Assembly: GCA_028622995.1 (NCBI GenBank)
Contig: JAJQJQ010000021.1
Span: 1,178,001 to 1,242,000 of the forward strand
Source of the DNA: Panagrolaimus kolymaensis
Lineage: Eukaryota > Nematoda > Chromadorea > Rhabditida > Panagrolaimidae
Reading direction: 5' to 3'
Length of the DNA stretch: 64,000 bases
Shown: one piece after another, positions 60,653-64,000 of the stretch
How the letters are laid out: the number at the start of each line of letters is the position of its first letter
Position numbering within the stretch: the stretch's first letter is position 1
Position numbers and translations under genes: made by a program
Notes under the pieces: generated by a model
Told to the model about the DNA's origin: nothing
What the model saw: the letters and a program-made list of their open reading frames with translations, nothing else
Database searches by the model: none

Positions 60653-63168
60653 ATGTCAGAAAATGTGTTTGTTGAAACTACTCGTTTACCCAAATCATCA
60701 AATGGTTATGTTAGTGCAAAAGATTTTGAAGATTCTGATTCGATAGATGTAACTGAAATTTTTATAAGCTTGACAAATGGTAATCCAATTTCATTTAACC
60801 TTCCTTCTGTCTTTAATTATTACTGCTTTATTTTATTTATTTTTTAGAACTTCCTATGGGTAAATTACTTTTATCTCCTGGGTTTGCATTAATTGATGCG
60901 ATGTCGGCTGTGGAATTGATGGATCCTAAAATGGATTTAGGTATGAAACCTATTGATCAAACACTTGGTTTAAAATATGCTATTGAAAATGGACGATTAA
61001 ATGAATTTTCAATCGAAGAAATGATTGCCATATTTGATGCTAGTTTTGCTTGTATTGCATCATCACTTGATGGAGCGTTTTTTGATCAAGCTGTATGCTT
61101 TTTGTTTCCTTCTTTCACTGCCTTTTACATAATCGTTGGTTGTTACAGATTTACACCAACATTTGTGTTCATAATCCAGAAATAATTGAAGATGAAAATT
61201 TGAGAATTATTTCAAAAGGTTTTTTACTTTTAACTAAAACCATTCGTTATTTAATTGATCTTGCTGGAGTTGCGTATGAAGAAGACTATAATCATCAATG
61301 TTTGAGGGATCAAGGATCTTTGAAATCCAACAACACCGTTATAATCAATGAACTTAAAAGCATTTATCAAAAAATATTCAAGTCACAACATGGATCTCCT
61401 AGCCATTCTCTTGCACAACGAATTAAACTTTTTTATGGAATATTTGAAGCCCTTCATTATATGGTTGCCTCACCTGAAGTTGTAGCTGTTGATTCAACGT
61501 TATCATTTGAAGTGGATTTTAAACAATCTCAGCAACATATGGAACAAGTCTTAAAAGCTTTTGAAATAGTCAAAGCTACGATAAATCAAGGTGTTCAACC
61601 TCCAGATGGTTCAAGCGATGAAAATTATGCTTGGTTATCAGTTTTTCAACCCGATGTAAATCGACATTTATTTGGTGCATCATTTCCTAAAGAAGCAAAG
61701 TTAATGAATCGAAATGATGGTTATGAATATTTGGAAAAAACTTTAAACTTTTTACTAAGGTTTACCATTGAATTGCCCGAAAAAGTCAAATATATTGAAA
61801 GTTTGATGGTAAACTTAAAAACGCGTGGTTCTTAATGAATGATCTTTATTTTTTAGGGATATGTTCGAGAAATCAGTAATCATGGAGCTGATGTATTTGC
61901 TCGTTCAACATTGTGTTTAATGATTTTTCCATTTAATGACAACATTTTTGGTAAATTGCCGATCGCGGAAATAATTATAAATTCCATGAAAGTTACTGTT
62001 GCGCCATTTATCTTAAACAAAGAGTTTGTTGATTTTATAATTACTTTGTTTCATTCTTCTCTTAAACACTTTTTTCTTTAAGGTATGCCTTTTCTGATAA
62101 TGTTCATTATGAATGGCAAACTTTTTTAAAAAGCATTGCAGCATTTTTCATTGATTTACTTCAAGCTTATGGAATGAATCATGCTCGACAGCGTGAAAGA
62201 ATAGGAAATTTTATGGAAGGAGCAACATCAGTTTATTCTAAAGCTGAAGCAATAGATAAATTTATTGCTGAATATCTTTATTCCAATCCATGTTATATCG
62301 AATGTGTTCACAAAAAGCCATATCCAATTTCAACATTTTTTGCTAATCATTTTATGGAACTTATGAGTTATTACATTGATTTGGGATTTAAACTTGATTT
62401 ACACGTGGATCATGAGCTTCCTTATGTATATTGGTACCTTGGGGAAGTAATCTCTTTATGGCGTCATAGATTTTGGATGAAAGCTAAAGATTATATTGAA
62501 ATGGAAAAAACGTTTAGTGAGTCGTCGTCGTCCTTTTAAAGGGTAATATAAAAGCATAACATTATCGGTTGTTTCATTTCAGAACCTCCTGATATGTTAC
62601 AAAAAAAGTTTGATAGGAAAAAGATGCAACGTGAAGGTGTGATCAATCGCCACCTGGAAGATATTGAAAAAAAATTGCTTCAAATTAGACTTCAAGCATC
62701 TTTTTGTGAAGTTTACTTTTGCATTAGTGCTGGACGGGTTTGCTCAGGAAATTTAACTATTCCTGATAATGAACAAATGCGATATTCATCTCGATTTGAA
62801 GCATTCCGGCATGTGCCTACTTTTGCATCATGTCCTTACGTTCGATATATTGTTGAATCACAATTTCCTAAATTTACCCAACTTACTGCAGCTGAATGCT
62901 TCAAAAAAGCAAGTCAAGGTGCAAGACTTAGCGTTGAAATATTACAACATTTACGTTCAAACAATGTCGAATTACAAAATGAATTGGATTTAGCTAAACG
63001 AAATATGATAGCTTGCTCACTTCTTTCATCAAAACCCGAAGTAATTCCTTTAATTGCTTTGATTTATCAAGTTTACATTTCAATAATTTTTAGATGTTTG
63101 ATTCATTAGATTTCAAAAAGAATTATCTTCTTCCACTAATTGTTGTTAAAAAGAAGCCATCCTCATAA
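60653..63168 (+). CDS. natc-1: N-alpha-acetyltransferase 35, NatC auxiliary subunit (Mak10 homologue)
   Basis: Scaffold and auxiliary subunit of the NatC N-terminal acetyltransferase complex. Seven exons (60653-60779, 60848-61092, 61149-61808, 61857-62023, 62083-62516, 62583-63040, 63094-63168) encode 721 residues against 725 in human NAA35. Signature blocks: ELPMGKLLLSPGFALIDAMS, AVELMDPKMDLGM, SLDGAFFDQA, RIKLFYGIFEALHYMV, and the C-terminal region HRFWMKAKDYIEME and PYVRYIVESQFPKF. The tail was ended at ...SKPE|gtaatt with a 53-base intron; a 23-base intron starting at gtttac (63071) also keeps frame but is unusually short. A ctttttag acceptor lies five bases before the ATG, and the upstream gene ends about 260 bases earlier. 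Confidence 0.95.
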
Positions 63169-64000
63169 AAAATAAATGAACCATAAAATCACATTTTACA
63201 TTTCTTTCTTTCCTTATCATTCATTTTGTATTTGATTACGGTATTTTCTTATTTTTTGATTTGCTCATAGCTTAATAAATAATTGGTATTTGTTGTTTTG
63301 CTTGATGAAGTTCGGCTTGACACTTGAAGCCTTTCAAAATTTGTGTGAATAAAAAAGATTTTTCTTTCAAAATGTTTCAATATTACTAACATACTTCGAA
63401 GTTCCGATTATGAAAATGAAATAAATTTTTTTTGATATTTTGCACTTTGAAACTTTACAAGCATGCTACGTTTGATTGGGTGGAAATAAAAAATGGTGGT
63501 GTTTAGTATTGGCTGAAATAATAATGCCGCATTTCAAGTTTTGCATTAAACAATAAGTTCAAACGTGTTAAACAAACTTTGAAATTATTTTTAACTTCTT
63601 TCGATCAATTGATAACTCTTTTTGTAATTCAGAATGACACAGTAGAAATTGTAAAAACTATTATGTTTTTTGGTGAAAAATTGTAATAGATTTTTTAAGC
63701 AATGAATAATTGAATGTGCAATGCAAGCAATTTACAATAAGAGATACTTCCCGTAGCTTTAAAGACATGAAAACTACATATGCATGGGAAGCAATAACAA
63801 ACTTCCATTAACAAAAAGATAGAAGCAGATACATACATTAATTCTTTTCAAATTTTTAATAAAGGTGGAATAGGTTAGACGATAATTTTGCTTTCAAAAA
63901 AAAAACAAATATTTAGAAAGCATAAAAAAGCCGCCAAAATATTTTGTTATCGTGACAGGACCTTCATTGCTCCATGCAACTTTTGTTGAATCACATCTTT
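63169..64000. other. Downstream intergenic region
   Basis: About 830 bases to the window edge. AATAAA-like sites follow the natc-1 stop. No exon or RNA gene recognised. Confidence 0.5.

Noticed and set aside
1..64000. tRNA genes, rRNA, CRISPR arrays, transposase genes
   Set aside because: I looked for T-loop GTTCGANTCC boxes, rRNA cores, regularly spaced repeats and transposase or reverse-transcriptase motifs and saw none that hold up. A tRNAscan or RepeatMasker run would settle it.

Overview
The window is nuclear DNA of a nematode. It is AT-rich, with long A and T homopolymer runs between genes. Most introns are 40-60 bases with T-rich acceptors ending TTTTAG or TTTCAG. The gene families are metazoan or nematode-specific: a serpentine chemoreceptor, a cuticle collagen, UNC-120/SRF, SQV-6 and a PP1-type phosphatase with a divergent C-terminal lobe. 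T-rich 3' splice sites lie a few bases before several start codons, as expected for spliced-leader trans-splicing. Preference for TAG over CAG acceptors and the composition would fit a clade IV (Panagrolaimomorpha/Strongyloides-like) worm. That placement is inference. Almost every gene is split, so the models below were assembled by hand from exon frames and GT...AG junctions. Boundaries may be off by a base or so, but every multi-exon model sums to an intact reading frame unless stated.

Layout. 1-3.5 kb: the 3' part of a chemoreceptor gene (+) and a small unknown gene (+). 4.7-7.8 kb: a divergent PP1-like phosphatase (-) and a truncated SRPK-like kinase (-). 9.1-16.7 kb: the muscle transcription factor gene unc-120/SRF (-), with a 4.7-kb intron. 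16.7-25.3 kb: an 8.6-kb gene-free stretch, probably regulatory. 25.3-28 kb: NDUFAF1 (+), then two tandem SLIRP-like RNA-binding genes (-). 28.7-35.5 kb: three head-to-tail genes on + (LOTUS/Tudor germ-granule protein, mitochondrial ribosomal protein S12, a large pseudokinase). 35.9-45.5 kb (-): S-adenosylmethionine synthetase, TIP41/TIPRL and BAG6. 46.8-51.2 kb (-): thiol dioxygenase ADO and peptide O-xylosyltransferase SQV-6. 52.1-53.2 kb (+): V-ATPase c'' subunit. 53.6-54.7 kb (-): cuticle collagen. 55.7-63.2 kb (+): PGS1, a TMEM186-like protein, an unknown two-helix membrane protein and NatC subunit NAA35.

Mitochondrial themes recur (NDUFAF1, TMEM186, SLIRP x2, MRPS12, PGS1). NDUFAF1 and TMEM186 are known partners in the complex I assembly (MCIA) complex. 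The clusters 28.7-35.5 kb and 58.2-63.2 kb have same-strand genes about 260-330 bases apart and look operon-like.

The most unusual items are: a near-perfect SL1 spliced-leader sequence followed by GT at 40719-40741 (-); an 869-residue protein with a dead kinase domain and an unrecognised ~500-residue C-terminal half; a one-orientation cluster of CAGTTT hexamers around the chemoreceptor gene; and an in-frame but truncated kinase N-lobe gene.
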